Source: Antedon mediterranea
Lineage: Eukaryota; Echinodermata; Crinoidea; Comatulida; Antedonidae
DNA length: 64,000 bases
Assembly: GCF_964355755.1 (NCBI RefSeq)
Contig: NC_092670.1
Coordinates: 4,861,001-4,925,000, forward strand
Direction of reading: 5' to 3'
The notes under the pieces were generated by a model that saw only the letters and a program-made list of their open reading frames with translations, searched no databases and was not told the origin of the DNA. Shown piece after piece: positions 32,425 through 44,936 of the stretch. Every line of letters begins with the position of its first letter. Positions within the stretch are counted from its first letter, which is position 1. A program made the position numbers and the translations under genes.

Positions 32425-32640
32425 AATACTATACAAATAATGAATGTTTATGAGTGTAATGGTACAAATAATGGCATGAGGTGAATGATGAAAGGTTATA
32501 TTTCAACGAGGCAAGAGCCGAGTTGATATATAATCTTTCATCATTCACTAAATGAAAAATACTATTAAACGATCGCTTAATAGTGCGTACTATTGCACGC
32601 CATGTGACCCACAACCGTCCGACCAAATCACAGGAATTTG
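32425..32640 (+). repeat. Dispersed repeat, copy B (longest)
   Basis: The first half repeats copy A at 31595-31725. The second half (CTTAATAGTGCGTACTATTGCACGCCATGTGACCCACAACCGTC...) recurs inverted at 38640-38715. The minus-strand frame over it is not a gene. Confidence 0.65.
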
Positions 32641-32811
32641 TTTTAGGTATTATATAAAAATAAATATTATACGTCTCGTGTCACTCCAAAATAGAATTCC
32701 TGCTTATGAAGTACCGTAAATGTTGTATGAAACATTTCCAGAAGATCGTGAATTGTAATGAAAGATAAAGCAGTGTTTTCACTGATCCGGGCGACCTTCA
32801 TTACAGAAGAC

Positions 32812-32890
32812 TAAAGCTCTGTCTGCACTATCAAACCTATATATGGACTTGGAGATGCCATATTTGGGCACATCGTACTTTCTTTTTTTC
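32812..32890 (+). mobile_element. MITE end fragment (AGCTCTGTCTRCACTATCAAAC family)
   Basis: AAAGCTCTGTCTGCACTATCAAACCT...ATTTGGGCACATC is shared with the fuller element at 47766-47930. Here only one side is clear. Confidence 0.5.
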
Positions 32891-33679
32891 AATCTAGCTT
32901 ACCAGTGATAGACAGAGAAAATGAGAGGCCTTCTGGGCTCTGTAAAATATTACGTAAACGGACACATTCAAACGCAAATGGCATTTCTGTTTTCAGTCTA
33001 CAGTATTTTTTTATATTACCGTATTTTATTTGCGTAACGATACTCTACCAAGGAAGAGACTTGGGTCTACGATAAGATACTTACCTAAATTAAAATTGTA
33101 TTAAGTAAAGTAAATTATAATATAATAATTTAAAGCAGTTGCCGCAGATACGTTTTAAAAACAATGGTAGTTTGATGAGGTACTTAAACTCTTCAAATAA
33201 CGTCATCAGCAATAATAAGTATACAGAACAAAAACTAATATTGGAAATGTAGCATTCCCCTAAGTATCGGTCACTTAAAAGTAACCGGTACTATATTACT
33301 CCTGATGACATTTGATCAATGTGCATTCGGCTATAAAAAGATAAGTTATATTTAATAGCACACCGAGTACAGTATCATGTCTAGCGATAAAATACAGTTT
33401 TCAGTATCACGTCTTTTATCGGCTATACCACGGAGATTGTATACCTCTTCTTGACACAGTATCGCTACATCAAAAGCCAACCACCTAAAGTACTTGCATT
33501 AACTTGTAATCGGTAGAAAATAGTTACAACTCTCAATGTGGTTGTATGTTTTAGCTGCTGCCGTCTACAAACACGATGCTGTAGGTTGTTTAGTCATGGC
33601 ACCAATGTATGTAGGGGTGGGAAGAAACTTTAGCCTGGTCTGCCTACTCGATAGTCTTTAACATGGACAATAGTCTGCC

Positions 33680-33685
33680 TTTATT
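33680..33685 (-). terminator. Polyadenylation signal of the small membrane-protein gene
   Basis: On the minus strand AATAAA lies about 96 bases past the stop codon at 33783-33781. Confidence 0.45.
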
Positions 33686-33780
33686 TCGGTTAGTCTCCAA
33701 TAGTGTTCGTTGTTTACTATTTTTCCTGACAACGGTATAGTTTTCATTAATTATGTTGATCTGCTCTGACCCATTAATGT

Positions 33781-33887
33781 TCAATTAATTACTGTTTGAT
33801 TTAATCGTGGTGGGAACGGAGGAGGAATAGGAGGTGGAGGAGGAGCCAGTGCGTATTTCTTTATACGTTCTACGACAGCAGTTTTAC
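33781..33887 (-). CDS. Exon 4 of the small membrane-protein gene (proline-rich end)
   Basis: After a GTTATTTTGTAG acceptor the frame reads GKTAVVERIKKYALAPPPPP, then IPPPFPPRLNQTVIN and stop. On the plus strand the same DNA is seen as a purine run (GGAGGAGGAATAGGAGGTGGAGGAGGAG). Confidence 0.65.
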
Positions 33888-36800
33888 CTACAAAATAACA
33901 AAAAAATCTTATTATTTCTATGTATATCTACTAAAGTTTATCGTCGCTAACAATTATTAATCCTCGGAAACTCTCGCAACGTATGTTACATATAATAATA
34001 CGCAGATTATCACTGTTTGTGTAATTGCTTGTTTTCGTCAGCGATCGAACATTTCATCATGTACGCCGTTAAACCTGATCTTTTTATCAAACAGATCGTC
34101 AAAGTGTCATAATGTCATAAACTTTTGACAGATTATAAAAAAAATCAATGTTCCATAATGTATAATACATAAATATATTGACGAATATCTTGACATGATG
34201 TTTCCAATATACTGTCGGATCTCATGCATGCACACTTTAAGGTTAATACATGACAAAAAAGCACATTTGATACATCGATAAATTGACAATAAGGTTAAGA
34301 GAACCAAAACTGTTCACATATTAGATAAATACAATTGGTAATAAAGAAAAGTATTTTTGATATATTTTTATATATATAAACAAATCAGGAATATTTATAT
34401 ATATTATTTCCTCATCTTTATCGTTTCAAATTAATTAATTAAATTTCAGTATATCACCGGGCGGTTTAGAATTAATGTTCTTTGCCTCTTGTGTTTATAT
34501 ATGATGAAGGGCTAGTGTTGCCCGAAAGCTCTGCTAACTTTTCTGGCTGTTTACTTTATCGTTTTGATTTAGCTTTTCGCTTTTTATTTTTGTATCTCCA
34601 TTGAGATCCAGCCACTGATACCCACAGCATTGTCATTTTTTTCAGTAATTTGCCTTTGGATTTATATATACATTATATATATATATATAAATTTGCCTGA
34701 TATATATATATAGAAAAGTAAGAGCTTACTTTAAGACAATCAACAAATATCAAAGATAGCTGTGAATTGTGGGTGCGTACGGAGGAAGGTTGGTTTGTGA
34801 GAGAGAATTGAGGGTTTACATTACCTTCTATACCATTCTCAACAGCCATGTCATCAGAACTAATAATACCATCGTAAAATGCTGTGAGGAGAAAAAAACA
34901 AACTACTATAATAAAAACAAAAAATAAAATCACCCTATTTTTTAATTTTTTATTTTTAAAACCAGAAACAAAAAACTAAAATAATATCACCCTATTTTTT
35001 GTTGAATAACTGTACCATGTTAATGTCTTATAAAAGTTATTCACTTTTACGTAAAATGTAATTTTGTATACCTTTTAGAAGTGAAAAAATTTTTTTTGGG
35101 GAGGAGAATACAAATTTAAAGTTGAACATATTTTAGACATCGTGTATCTATTACAAAACAAGTTATCAATTTTGTTAATTGTTGCATTCTAATAATAATT
35201 GATATCAAACGTTATCATAAACAATAACAAGCTTGTGTTTACATTAGATGGAGACAACACAAGATATTAAAGTAATTTCATAATTGAAATTATCAAAAGT
35301 TCAAAATCAAGAGAATAAATATTAGGTTTTCCGTATTTTACTCCGAATCTGAACTGGAAGGGGCGTGGTAGTAACAAAGATTTTGTTTATGCTCATTTCA
35401 TATTCATACATAGTTAGTTGATTAAAAGCATTAATAAACGAACGAGTTGGACTCTGTTTGGAATAAACAAGAGGATCACACAAACAGTACAAAAAAAACC
35501 CCGAATTAATACTTTTACCCTTTTAATTGTTTTAAAACTTGTCGTAATTTCTTTATTAACTAAAATTATGATATTATTTATTATAATAACAAAAACAACA
35601 TACGATTTCTTAATGATACATTTTTTACACTGTTTTTGTTTTCGCTACAGATAGGCCTAACATTTAACAAGTTGCTAAATATAGCATTATCTTTGCCATC
35701 GAATGTCATAATTAAGTAATGGAAAACTTGTAAACATTACATAAATCTATGTCAACAATTATTTTGTACAACCTAAATTATAATTTCATTTTATACAAAC
35801 TCGAACTTGGAACCTAACAAATTGCATCACAAAATACGGCAAACTTGCACCGCGCAGTATCGATTGGACGTGAAGAAAGATTCCTTACGAGTAGTCAAAA
35901 TTATTGTTTTGAAAATGTATTTTCATTCTCAATATTTTATTAAAGAACCCATCATCAATATGCTTACTGTACAGTCATTTAAAGATTTATTTCAACAACT
36001 TTTTTTAACCTTTTGGAGAATATTCGCGTTAACCTCTCAGCTTCAATATTATATTTAGCTCTCTGACTAAATGCATCGACACTTTTGTTATATTATTGTT
36101 ATTATCATTGTCATAAACTTTCATCATCATTTCAAAAGAAGCAGACGATAAAACACGAATCCTGCAAATGCTGTACATTATTTGTATTTTTTTTAATAGA
36201 TTTTGATGGGTGGAAGATATTAAAAAATTTACCACAATGTAAATGATTTTACTTAGTTCGATAATTCATAATATGAATAGAATCTCAACAGACTGGTTGA
36301 TACATTTGCCAGACTCAACATTGTAGTATGAAAGGTAATAATCATTGTTTCTTTTACGTTGGCTGTGGACGATTTGCCTAATCTTGCTGCTGCTTTTGCG
36401 GCACAATTGTACACGTGAGTGTGGCGTCCCATAGGACCTTATTCATCAGTCACTCAGATCGGCAAACTTTGCTCAATTTAACGTAATGGTTTCCCCTCGT
36501 AAAGAACGATATTCATTGCTCGTTTCAGTTGTATGATTTGAACTATGTTTGTTAATGGTGTAAGAAAGGTTGCACCTTTTACGATTCAAATGGATTGTTT
36601 GTATTTCAAGATGGATTTGTGTCGTAATACGCTTTTCAAAAATTCATGAGCCAAAATTACTTAAATAAAAAGAAACTAAATGCGGTGTGCTCCACGATAG
36701 CTGACAGTTTCAACTTATGATACTGTCTTAATTCAGGATGTCTCCAAACTAATCTTAGTTAACAAATCTATTTCTGAAAACTACTTAGGCATAATATTTG

Positions 36801-39800
36801 TATAGAAGCATTGATTTGGTCGAAAATAGAAGCATTGTCATTAAATACTATAACAATATATTTCAAATTTTAAAAAATGCCAGCTTTTGTTCATTGTTCA
36901 TTCTGAGTTTGAACGTTTTTAGTCGCGTGCAACGTGACTCTACAGCTCACTATGTCGGTCGGTTGGTGGGTAAACACTAACTTGAGAACGCGACTGCAGC
37001 CCTGTATATGACCTTGTTATTTAGCAATCCGTTAGCCCAATGTATTAAATATTAAACTTGTGATAGCAGGGAATAGTTTCATTTTTCCTTGTGATAGTAA
37101 CTTTTGTAAATATAGAGATATAGTTATACATTAGGTAAGAGTAAAAGCAGGTGGAGAGATAATTCAATGCGTTATGGTGAAATTATACGCCAACAATGTC
37201 ATGATTTGACAAGTCAATGTTAACACGTGGTGCTGCAACTGCTGCTGCTCAAACTTAAGCTCCAAGCCAGCCTCATCACTACCTTTAGTAAATTATTAGA
37301 ACTATCTCTCAAATCAGTGATTGAATTAAATTTAAAAAAAAAAGGGAATTTTCCAAAATCAATGCTTTGATTGAAAAACATAAATCTCTTTTTAGAGATT
37401 TTAAAATCTTAAGAGGTCTATGTTTTCAGTGTATGTTTCCTTACATATTTTTTCTTAAATGCTTCCATTTTTTTATTAGTTTGCCGAAAAGTTTTTTCTC
37501 CGTTTACTTACTTATGTTGTAGCACTTTATTTAAGATTACTAATATAAGTTTGCGGGTGAAAAATAAACACACCAAACATACTGTATATATTATCAATCT
37601 ATATAATCTATTATATACATAGAGAACCCTCCGTGGTTTGTAGTTTATACTTTGTAGTATAGCTTTATATATTTTCCATTGATTTTGTTTTGTTTTCTTT
37701 CACTAACTTGTTTTATTTTTTTATTTTACTTGCACCACTAGCGACAATGTGTGCCACTGATAAATAAAAATAAATAAATAAACATAACATTGACAACAAT
37801 TGATTAGATTTAGAAGACACTAAATAAATTAGATATAACTGATAATAATACAACATACATCACTAAATGTCCAGATTTCAAACATTAGTTTAATTTTGCA
37901 CTCATTTATTTTTGTTAATACCTTGTTGACTAGATGTACATGATGAATTTATTGTCAATGGTGTAGACACTAAGGCCAATTAATAGCTATCGTTCATGTG
38001 TAAGGACTTTGTTTTGTTCATTTATATGAATTATACTTATCATTCGCAAGAGACACTTCTAAAAAGTCAACGAATTAACATTATTAACATCAATAGTATC
38101 AGTATATATACTACTGTTTTACACAAACAAATACAGGTAATGAACAACTCTTAGAGTAGTCTCGGAGTTACGTAAAGTACATTTCTGGGTGCGGCAACGG
38201 CACTGTATTATATGTAACATTTCGGTTTTTGAAATTACATCACTATGTTTAACAAAATCGTAGTTTTCCTTTTTTTGTACATAAACTAAAATGGCAGTTA
38301 GTTTACGCCTTTTTGAGATAGTTATTATTGAGAAATGAAAAATTATGATTTGGATAAGACCATAAACAAAACATTACTGTCAGTACTTATGTAGATATTT
38401 TCAAAACCGCTCTAGCAAAACTTGTTACGCAAAAACCCCGATATTAGCCAATTGTTCCTGATCATAATTATAGTATATGTATTTTATGTTTTGCTAATTA
38501 TTTTCTATTAACGTCTTGGTACTATCAAATCAAAGGGATTTTCAATTAAATGTACATAAAATGATAATAGAGATTTACAAAAGACGAAAGCATTCAAAAC
38601 TTTAGCTTGTTATTATTGATTACTATAATATAACACCTAAATAAATTCCTGTCATTTGATTGGACGATTGTGGGTCACATGACATGCAATAGAACGTACT
38701 ATTAAATGATTCAATGTACATAAAATGATAATAGAGATTTAGAAAAGACGTAAGCATTCAAAATGTTAGCTTGTTATTATTGATTACTATACGTTTAATT
38801 GCAAATATGATAATCGATGGATAAGTGGAAGAGATTTAAAGTCTTAAATGCATGAGTATTCATTTATTCTGTGTTCGCTTTATTTGTCGATTTCTGTATT
38901 TAAAAAAAATAGCCTCAAGTCTAATAAATAGTGTTCTTTAATCCGAGTATAACCGAATGTTTATAATACTATGTATTTTAGGAATAATGAAATCCATTAA
39001 AAGTATCAACGTATATCGACAACACATGCCCAATCCTGCTTTGCCCATCCACAACACAATATTTAAGATAACGCTGATCTAGAAAATAATAATAGCATTG
39101 ACCTAATAATAATAAACTATTACATACACACAATTTAAAAATTCATTTTAAAAGGTAATAAGTTATCTGAAGTTTTGAAGATGTTTGGCTAGACTCGTAG
39201 CTTGTCTCACGTAAAATCTGTATCTATACGGAAACCGCCCGTCAGCTCCGCGTTGTGTGTAAATGGTCATAACGAACAACAAAGATTCTTTTTTTTTTAC
39301 CGTTCCTACCGCTCGTCTGTGTAAATTTGCTTTAACGCTGTTATAAGTCTGTACATTTTCACACCTACCTGTGAATTTAACTGCCAACGAAACACCGATA
39401 ACAAGAGCCATCAGCGTTAAAGCAACAAGTGCTATTTCGTATATGGACACTGCCCTCTCAGATGAAACACATAGGCATCGGCTTCGCACGTCGCTGTTAT
39501 TTGCTGTCATCACCGTGGTCGTTTGGTTTTGTACGAATTCATCTTTTGAAGATCGTGTTTCTATAAATGAAGGACTAGCAAGAGAATCATCGTCTCTTGG
39601 ATCGAATGCTGGGTTTTCGATACACGTGGGTTTCTAAAAAAAAAAAAAATCCAGAATATTCTCCTTTATTATACAAGACATGAATATCTGTACAAATATA
39701 CCAATCATAATAAATGAAAGCAAGCATATTATTTAATTAATGTGTCGGTAAAAATTGGTTATTGTTCTGATGACATCAAAGACGCCGCTATTATAGATGA

Positions 39801-41973
39801 AAATGCAACAATAATAAAGACAGTTATTCTTGGACAGTAAGTAGGTCGGAATAATAATAAGTGGACAATAACTCTGTAAATGTCATTATTATGCATTGAT
39901 GTCATTATTATTGTAATGCTGTCGTCCTAAGATCGTCCGGTTTCTTTTCATTATTTTTGCGACACACAAACTATTTTTTTTTTCATACGCAATTATTGTA
40001 TAGGATGGCAAAGCATCGTTCTTATAATCTTAGTCTCATTTGAGGCTTAGGGAGTGAAGTAGTCCTAGACACATTCGTGAATTACCTGCCTGACACTAGG
40101 TCATGATTGAACCCTGGACCAAGAAACATCTCCACCGTTATTACCGTAACCCTATATCTTATAATAATATCTCATATTAATGCCATGTAAACCGACAGAA
40201 AAAACTAGCCGGTCAAGTTATCAAAAGTCAATGATGATATCATCTGTGGACGAGTAGGCTACAAGTCGACTACTACCCACGTTGACGTGAAACTCGGCCA
40301 GAATGCTAAATGTAAAGTTAACCCCATTGGTAAGCTGAACAGCTTTGGAACTTGAACATCACATGGAGCCAAAAATGACAACATTTAGAGAGGTATCAAT
40401 GAGTAAATGTCTCGTATCAAGATCGTCAGATTGTTTTGCTAATGAAAAAACACAAGACACAAACATAGGCCTACTTCTGTAGTTCAGTCAACCATTTATA
40501 ACAACGAAGAAACTTAAGATATAAACTATTCACCTACGAAGCACGTTTATTCGTGTAAATGCATAATATTGACCAATACAAAGGGCACATGAAAATGGTA
40601 ATAAACGGTAATGTGTTTTTTATCAATTCAAAAAACATTAGTCCATTTGAACGTAACGCAAATATCAAACCGTTTCAAACAAAAACATCAAACAACATTA
40701 CGAATAAAACAATAAAACATCGACAATAGAATAAAGATATTAAACTTAATTGTTTAATATAAAAGGTGAAAGTAACACCACAAAAGAAGCGTTTTGCATT
40801 TTTAGGATTTACAGGACTTACTATCGCGGACGTATATTTTACATAAATACTCTGTGGAATAATAAAATTTCTTTAAAGAAAATTATAAGGACCTACATAA
40901 GCTAGATAAAGCACCGGCGAAAACTGGTGAGAGAAGCAAGTTACTTTAAATTCAATTCAAGTAATGACAAGGAAGGCAGGAAGACGTTAAAAAGTTATAT
41001 TGTCTTCTTTTAAAAAGAAGATTGTAAGAAGGAAAGAGAATTTCAATTACCCCTAGTAGGTTATTTCGAGGCTTTTCGATGTTTGTCTGAAATTTGTCTG
41101 AAATTTTTCTGACAAGCTCAATACACGTATGAAACGCCATATGTGCCAAAATATTGATCAAAACGCCTTCTGGAACCCAGAATAGGACCGAACCAGCACG
41201 TCATCATGTTGAATTGAATTAACTATGAAACTGAGATAGGTCTACATAAATGAAAAGTAAGGCCACTACATTATTACGAGAACGTCACATAGCTGACATT
41301 TTAACCCACACATTCCTTTATTCATAAAAAAGCAAAGTTAATTGCTTTAAAGGAATACTCGTTTAAACTAACTAACTACACATATTTATATATTCTTTTT
41401 ATCTAATATTGTAAATACTACTTTTCAGCCTTTTGGCTGCCGTTGTATTATTGATTTCTTTTTTATGAATAAATATAGTTACTTGAACATATACATACTG
41501 TAGGCCTACCCTACTAGTAAAAAATGCTGTATTACTTGTCAACGATGTGATGACTTGCGAAATAAGTGTACACTTCCCATCGAATTATTCAAGTTGTAGG
41601 CCTAGGTTCCTGTATACAACTATCTGAAACTTGTATGTATGCATTGAATTACCATCGTATACCAATGATGGATTATACCACTGTAATGAATTACCATGCA
41701 GGTAGGCTTTTTATTATTTTAGTAGGCTACTGTATGCGGTTATAGTATTCTGAACATCAACAAGTTTCAAGAAACACCATAATTAGGAATTTCTCTGTAA
41801 TTAAAACTGTCATCAAAACGATGATATTAATAAGTCAGGAAACAACAACATGTAGGCCTACAAATTATTTACTGCTGTAGTCCAGTAGTCCCACCCCCGT
41901 TCATATTGCATTGATTAAAACTTCTCTCTCAATTTTCTCACTACATAAAAATATATCTTACCTTCATGGCCAT
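33781..41973 (-). CDS. Small single-pass membrane protein with proline-rich C-terminus
   Basis: Four minus-strand exons join in phase: 41973-41962 (MAMK, donor GTAAGA), 39633-39369, 34881-34825 and 33887-33781, giving 441 nt or 146 aa. The start has a good context (AAAATGG) and an in-frame upstream TAA. The N-terminal part is hydrophilic (KPTCIENPAFDPRDDDS, with an ENPAFD motif). One helix follows (YEIALVALTLMALVIGVSLA), then a short acidic segment (AFYDGIISSDDMAVENGIE) and a basic plus polyproline end (VVERIKKYALAPPPPPIPPP, FPPR). There is no signal peptide, so it is probably type II or III. Proline runs of this kind bind SH3, WW or EVH1 domains if they face the cytosol. I do not recognise the family. 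No transcript evidence is available; support is splice-site quality, phase agreement and composition. Confidence 0.65.
34497..34668 (+). repeat. Penelope-type terminal repeat with hammerhead-like core, plus strand
   Basis: Third copy of the family at 7939-8066 and 11914-12075. The core reads ATGATGA (consensus C replaced by A), a perfect GGGC/GCCC stem II with UAGUGUU loop, GAAA, and an AGC/GCU stem III with a UA site (about 34501-34537). The change of the first core base should disable cleavage. It lies in an intron of the small membrane-protein gene. Confidence 0.65.
34825..34881 (-). CDS. Exon 3 of the small membrane-protein gene
   Basis: A 57-nt phase-1 exon with a strong TTTTTTTCTCCTCACAG acceptor and a GTAATG donor, encoding AFYDGIISSDDMAVENGIE. 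The longer open frame around it only reads through the acceptor tract. Confidence 0.65.
34940..38540. other. Intron of the minus-strand gene; repeats only
   Basis: No exon is supported. A diverged copy of the (CGGT)n repeat lies at about 36920-37025. The small frames at 35418-36235 and 36798-36980 lack splice context or protein-like composition. Confidence 0.4.
38549..38791. repeat. About 79-bp direct duplication flanking a repeat fragment
   Basis: 38549-38627 and 38713-38791 are near-identical (AATGTACATAAAATGATAATAGAGATTTA...TTGTTATTATTGATTACTATA), 164 bp apart. Between them lies an inverted fragment (38640-38712) of the repeat at 32560-32640. Confidence 0.75.
39190..39335. mobile_element. 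MITE copy (CGCTCGTCTGTGTAAA family)
   Basis: Shares CGGAAACCGCCCGTC...GCGTTGTGTGTAAATG...TACCGCTCGTCTGTGTAAAT with the intron element at 16981-17146. The left terminal repeat is not clear here. It lies just past the donor of exon 2 of the small membrane-protein gene. Confidence 0.55.
39369..39633 (-). CDS. Exon 2 of the small membrane-protein gene (membrane helix)
   Basis: An acceptor with a run of about 14 T before AG and a GTAGGT donor bound an 88-codon open frame. It encodes KPTCIENPAFDPRDDDSLAS, a Ser/Thr-rich linker with NQT and NNS sequons, a Cys pair (CLC), and the membrane helix ending AVKF. The plus-strand frame over the same place is its shadow. Confidence 0.7.
40040..40145 (-). 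repeat. Possible tRNA-derived SINE remnant
   Basis: On the minus strand a box-B-like CCAGGGTTCAATC lies near 40120-40100, preceded by GGTAATAACGGTGGAG. It is too diverged to assign further. Confidence 0.3.
41962..41973 (-). CDS. Exon 1 of the small membrane-protein gene (MAMK)
   Basis: ATGGCCATGAAG is followed directly by a consensus GTAAGATAT donor in phase 0, matching the phase of exon 2. The 5' UTR would extend to higher coordinates. A short first coding exon of this kind is hard to prove without RNA. Confidence 0.5.
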
Positions 41974-43300
41974 TTTTAACGTCAGTTTCCTGCTAAGTTA
42001 GCCTACCGGTATCAGCCACAAAATGCTGTGCTTCCAAATTAAAATATTACAGTTGACCTTGGCCTAGCTTTCTTATTTTATTTCTCCGCTGCTGTTTTTG
42101 CTTGTATTTTCCAATATTTTGAATGCCACCACCAACAGCTTCCACACGAAGCGGTGTTTTAGAAATAGATGTTTTTGTTAAAATCGGTACAAATACATAC
42201 AAACTTTATACGTTATCATTTTAAGTGTACAGTAATAATCTTTTATACAGTGTCAAACGTTACTGTATGCAAAAGAGGCCTACAGTAATAAGGCTAGTTG
42301 TTGTTGATCACATTTCACCTCACGGTCAAGTTCTGTTTTCAAGATCAAATTGCATTTACAGGTATTCGAAAGTTTAAAGTTCGATATAAGATATTAAAGT
42401 TCCATTTCACAATATTAATACTGTACAGTGTTTCGGATGAATAAATCTACACTGCCTCGGACAAACTTTCTCCTCGGTTGCATAAATACCCACCCTCCCG
42501 CAGACGCAGCACCGGACAACTATTCGATCCCTCTCCCCGCACCACTAACTCAACCATTTTCCTTTATTTCCCAATAGCAATGGAGAGCAACACCCATTCT
42601 CCCTCCCCTACAACATTAACACCACTGTATGAATATGAATGGGTAGTTTTCCCAAGGGTTATGAGGAGGGGGTGGGGTCTTGATAGTTAGTTTAAACCTA
42701 TATGTTCCAATGTCTACAAAGAAACATCTTTCTGAATTAAGTTTATTGCAAATCTGAAATCAAATATTAAATCTGATCGAACAAAAATCATTCATGATAC
42801 TAAAAACATCATGATTATACGAATCAACAAAGCAAAAACCATTTATTAGAACCGAGTCAGCATAAACAACATAACCGACACAACAACAGCCTCCCACGAC
42901 ATTGTCAAAGAAACAAACCCGCTCAAACAACGAAACAAGTACCAGCAAATGAGAAACCAATAACTTATAACTCAACTAAATCCAGCAAATCAATCTCATA
43001 AAAAAAGTAAGGCGTTGGACTAACACCTAAATAAATCAATAAATGAAATAGGCCTAATAATTAATTCGTCGTGAAAGGGATTATCATGGAATTAATAATA
43101 AGTTAAAGATAATCGCCACGTTGAAATTAAAGGGTAAATTGGGATAATTAAATTTTGAGAGTAGATATAATAGGATTATACGGATTAGAGTTATGATGGA
43201 ATAAATTGAAACTAATAACAATATCTAATATCGCAAGTAATTTTAAAGTAATGTATGGAGTTTGCAGCAACACAGAGCATGGTAATACTCACACGTAACT
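41974..43300. other. Intergenic; possible promoter of the minus-strand gene
   Basis: No exon is supported. A C-rich stretch near 42480-42640 gives a 70-codon frame, but it is low-complexity (Pro, Ser, Thr) and lacks splice or start context. Confidence 0.35.
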
Positions 43301-43308
43301 TAAGCTTG

Positions 43309-43505
43309 GTTCACACTAGCGAGGCAACGTAACGCAATCTACGTAACATAAGAAAATGCCCGTCCAATCATTGTGTTTGCCCCCGCCTGCGTGAAATCAA
43401 ACCTACGATGCTTGCAGCACTATTGCGTCGTCGGTTCCCACTTGTGATTACATCACTTCCCGTCGATACGCCGTTGTGTTGCGTTCTAGTGGGAACCGCG
43501 TTTAA
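43309..43505. mobile_element. MITE, AAGCTTGGTTCCCACTAG family, copy 1
   Basis: Left end TAAGCTTGGTTCACACTAGCGAGGCAACGTAACG and right end TTGTGTTGCGTTCTAGTGGGAACCGCGTTTA are inverted versions. Further copies are at 47482-47639, 60690-60940 and 61042-61247. Confidence 0.65.
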
Positions 43506-43510
43506 AACCC

Positions 43511-43678
43511 GTTTTCTTGTCGACGTTATTCGACGCTATCGTAACAGTTCAACAACGACAAGTTGAAATGATAACGATAGCGAGTGCTTTTTCCTGTAAA
43601 TCATTAACATTTCAATGTTTACGTAGAAGATTGCCGATTATTGTTAACGATGGCATCGAATAACGTCGACAGGAAAAC
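43511..43678. mobile_element. Foldback element beside the MITE
   Basis: GTTTTCTTGTCGACGTTATTCGACGCTATCG (from 43511) is matched inversely by CGATGGCATCGAATAACGTCGACAGGAAAAC (to 43678), arms of about 35 bp. Confidence 0.65.
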
Positions 43679-44524
43679 AGGCTTAAGATGTCGGCTTCTC
43701 TTACTCAAACTGTCGCACTGTTATGCAATGTTTACTGTGGAATAATTAATGTTTATTTATATTACTTTAGCATTAATGATTAGCAATATTTCTAATTGAA
43801 ACTTGTTATTGTTTGATTATTTTAACGTAAAAATGTACTAGCCACTTTTATTAAGTTGCAATTTACGAGCAAACAGGTTTCAGACCATTTATGATAACCG
43901 TTATCTCTCTCAGTGAACATATTTATTACATAATATGAATTATTATTGAATCCTCAAATTATAACTATACCATATACCATAATGAGAGACAGACATTCAC
44001 AAGTACATGTTTGCCTGATGTTTCTTGTAACATTTAATGTCCCCTCGCTAATTACAAATTGTTTGTACATGGCATATAGTTACTTGAGTAAGGAGTTTAA
44101 AGTTGCATCGAAGACAAATGCGGAAAATTGTAAACACTCTCCAGGGGTAACAGAGGTTATATGTCGAATATTTTAAGCAAACCCCCAGGCATTGCGGCTA
44201 GTAAAATTATGTTTTTATAACCATCACAGAATTGTACTATTCTCATGTGGTTCATAAATAACATCGATAATGTATAATAGTTTACCAAAATATTATGAAA
44301 TGTATAACATATTGCAAAACTTAACATGATTAAATGCCAAACGAGGATCGTAGTACATTACAAAAGTGTCATTTCAATTTGCAGTGTATTAGGATACGCA
44401 CTCACCACGTCTGATTATGTGGCTGTCACGAGACTTTATGTGGAAGACTGTTACCAGTCTACCAGATACCTATCATAACTGTATTAATACGTCTGCGTTT
44501 ACAAGCGTGTGTGATAGGACTACG

Positions 44525-44824
44525 TAAAGCCTGGTTTCCATAAAATCGCTACACCGTTTCCATTGAAATCGCTACACGCGCAAATGTCGCCGACGCGCAT
44601 CGGGGAGGTCTCCCCAATTCATCGCAGACAAAATCGGCAAAGTTCAACCATGTTCAACTTTGCCGATTTTGTCGGCGATGAGTCGTATACGCGTGTACCA
44701 AAGAATATTTAGCGCTCGCGTACTAGATCCCCGATAAATTCTAGCGTTTCCATAGAATCGCTACGCTCTGTCGGCGACAGCAGTCGGCGACACGGTGTAG
44801 CGATTTTATGGAAACCAGGCTTAA
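44525..44824. mobile_element. 300-bp MITE with long terminal inverted repeats
   Basis: TAAAGCCTGGTTTCCATAAAATCGCTACACCG and its near-exact inverse CGGTGTAGCGATTTTATGGAAACCAGGCTTA form the ends. The inner part holds a second hairpin (GACAAAATCGGCAAAGTT / AACTTTGCCGATTTTGTC). It is CpG-rich compared with its surroundings. Confidence 0.8.
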
Positions 44825-44936
44825 CAACGATAACGTAGCATAACGGTACTCGTATGGTATGCAAATATGCTAGTTAATTTCAAGAAATGATTCATTTCAT
44901 TGCGATTTAACAATATAACTATTTCAAGCAAAGTGA

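Noticed and set aside
42478-42690. 70-codon proline/serine-rich frame
   Set aside because: Low-complexity C-rich DNA with no domain, splice signal or homologous pattern.
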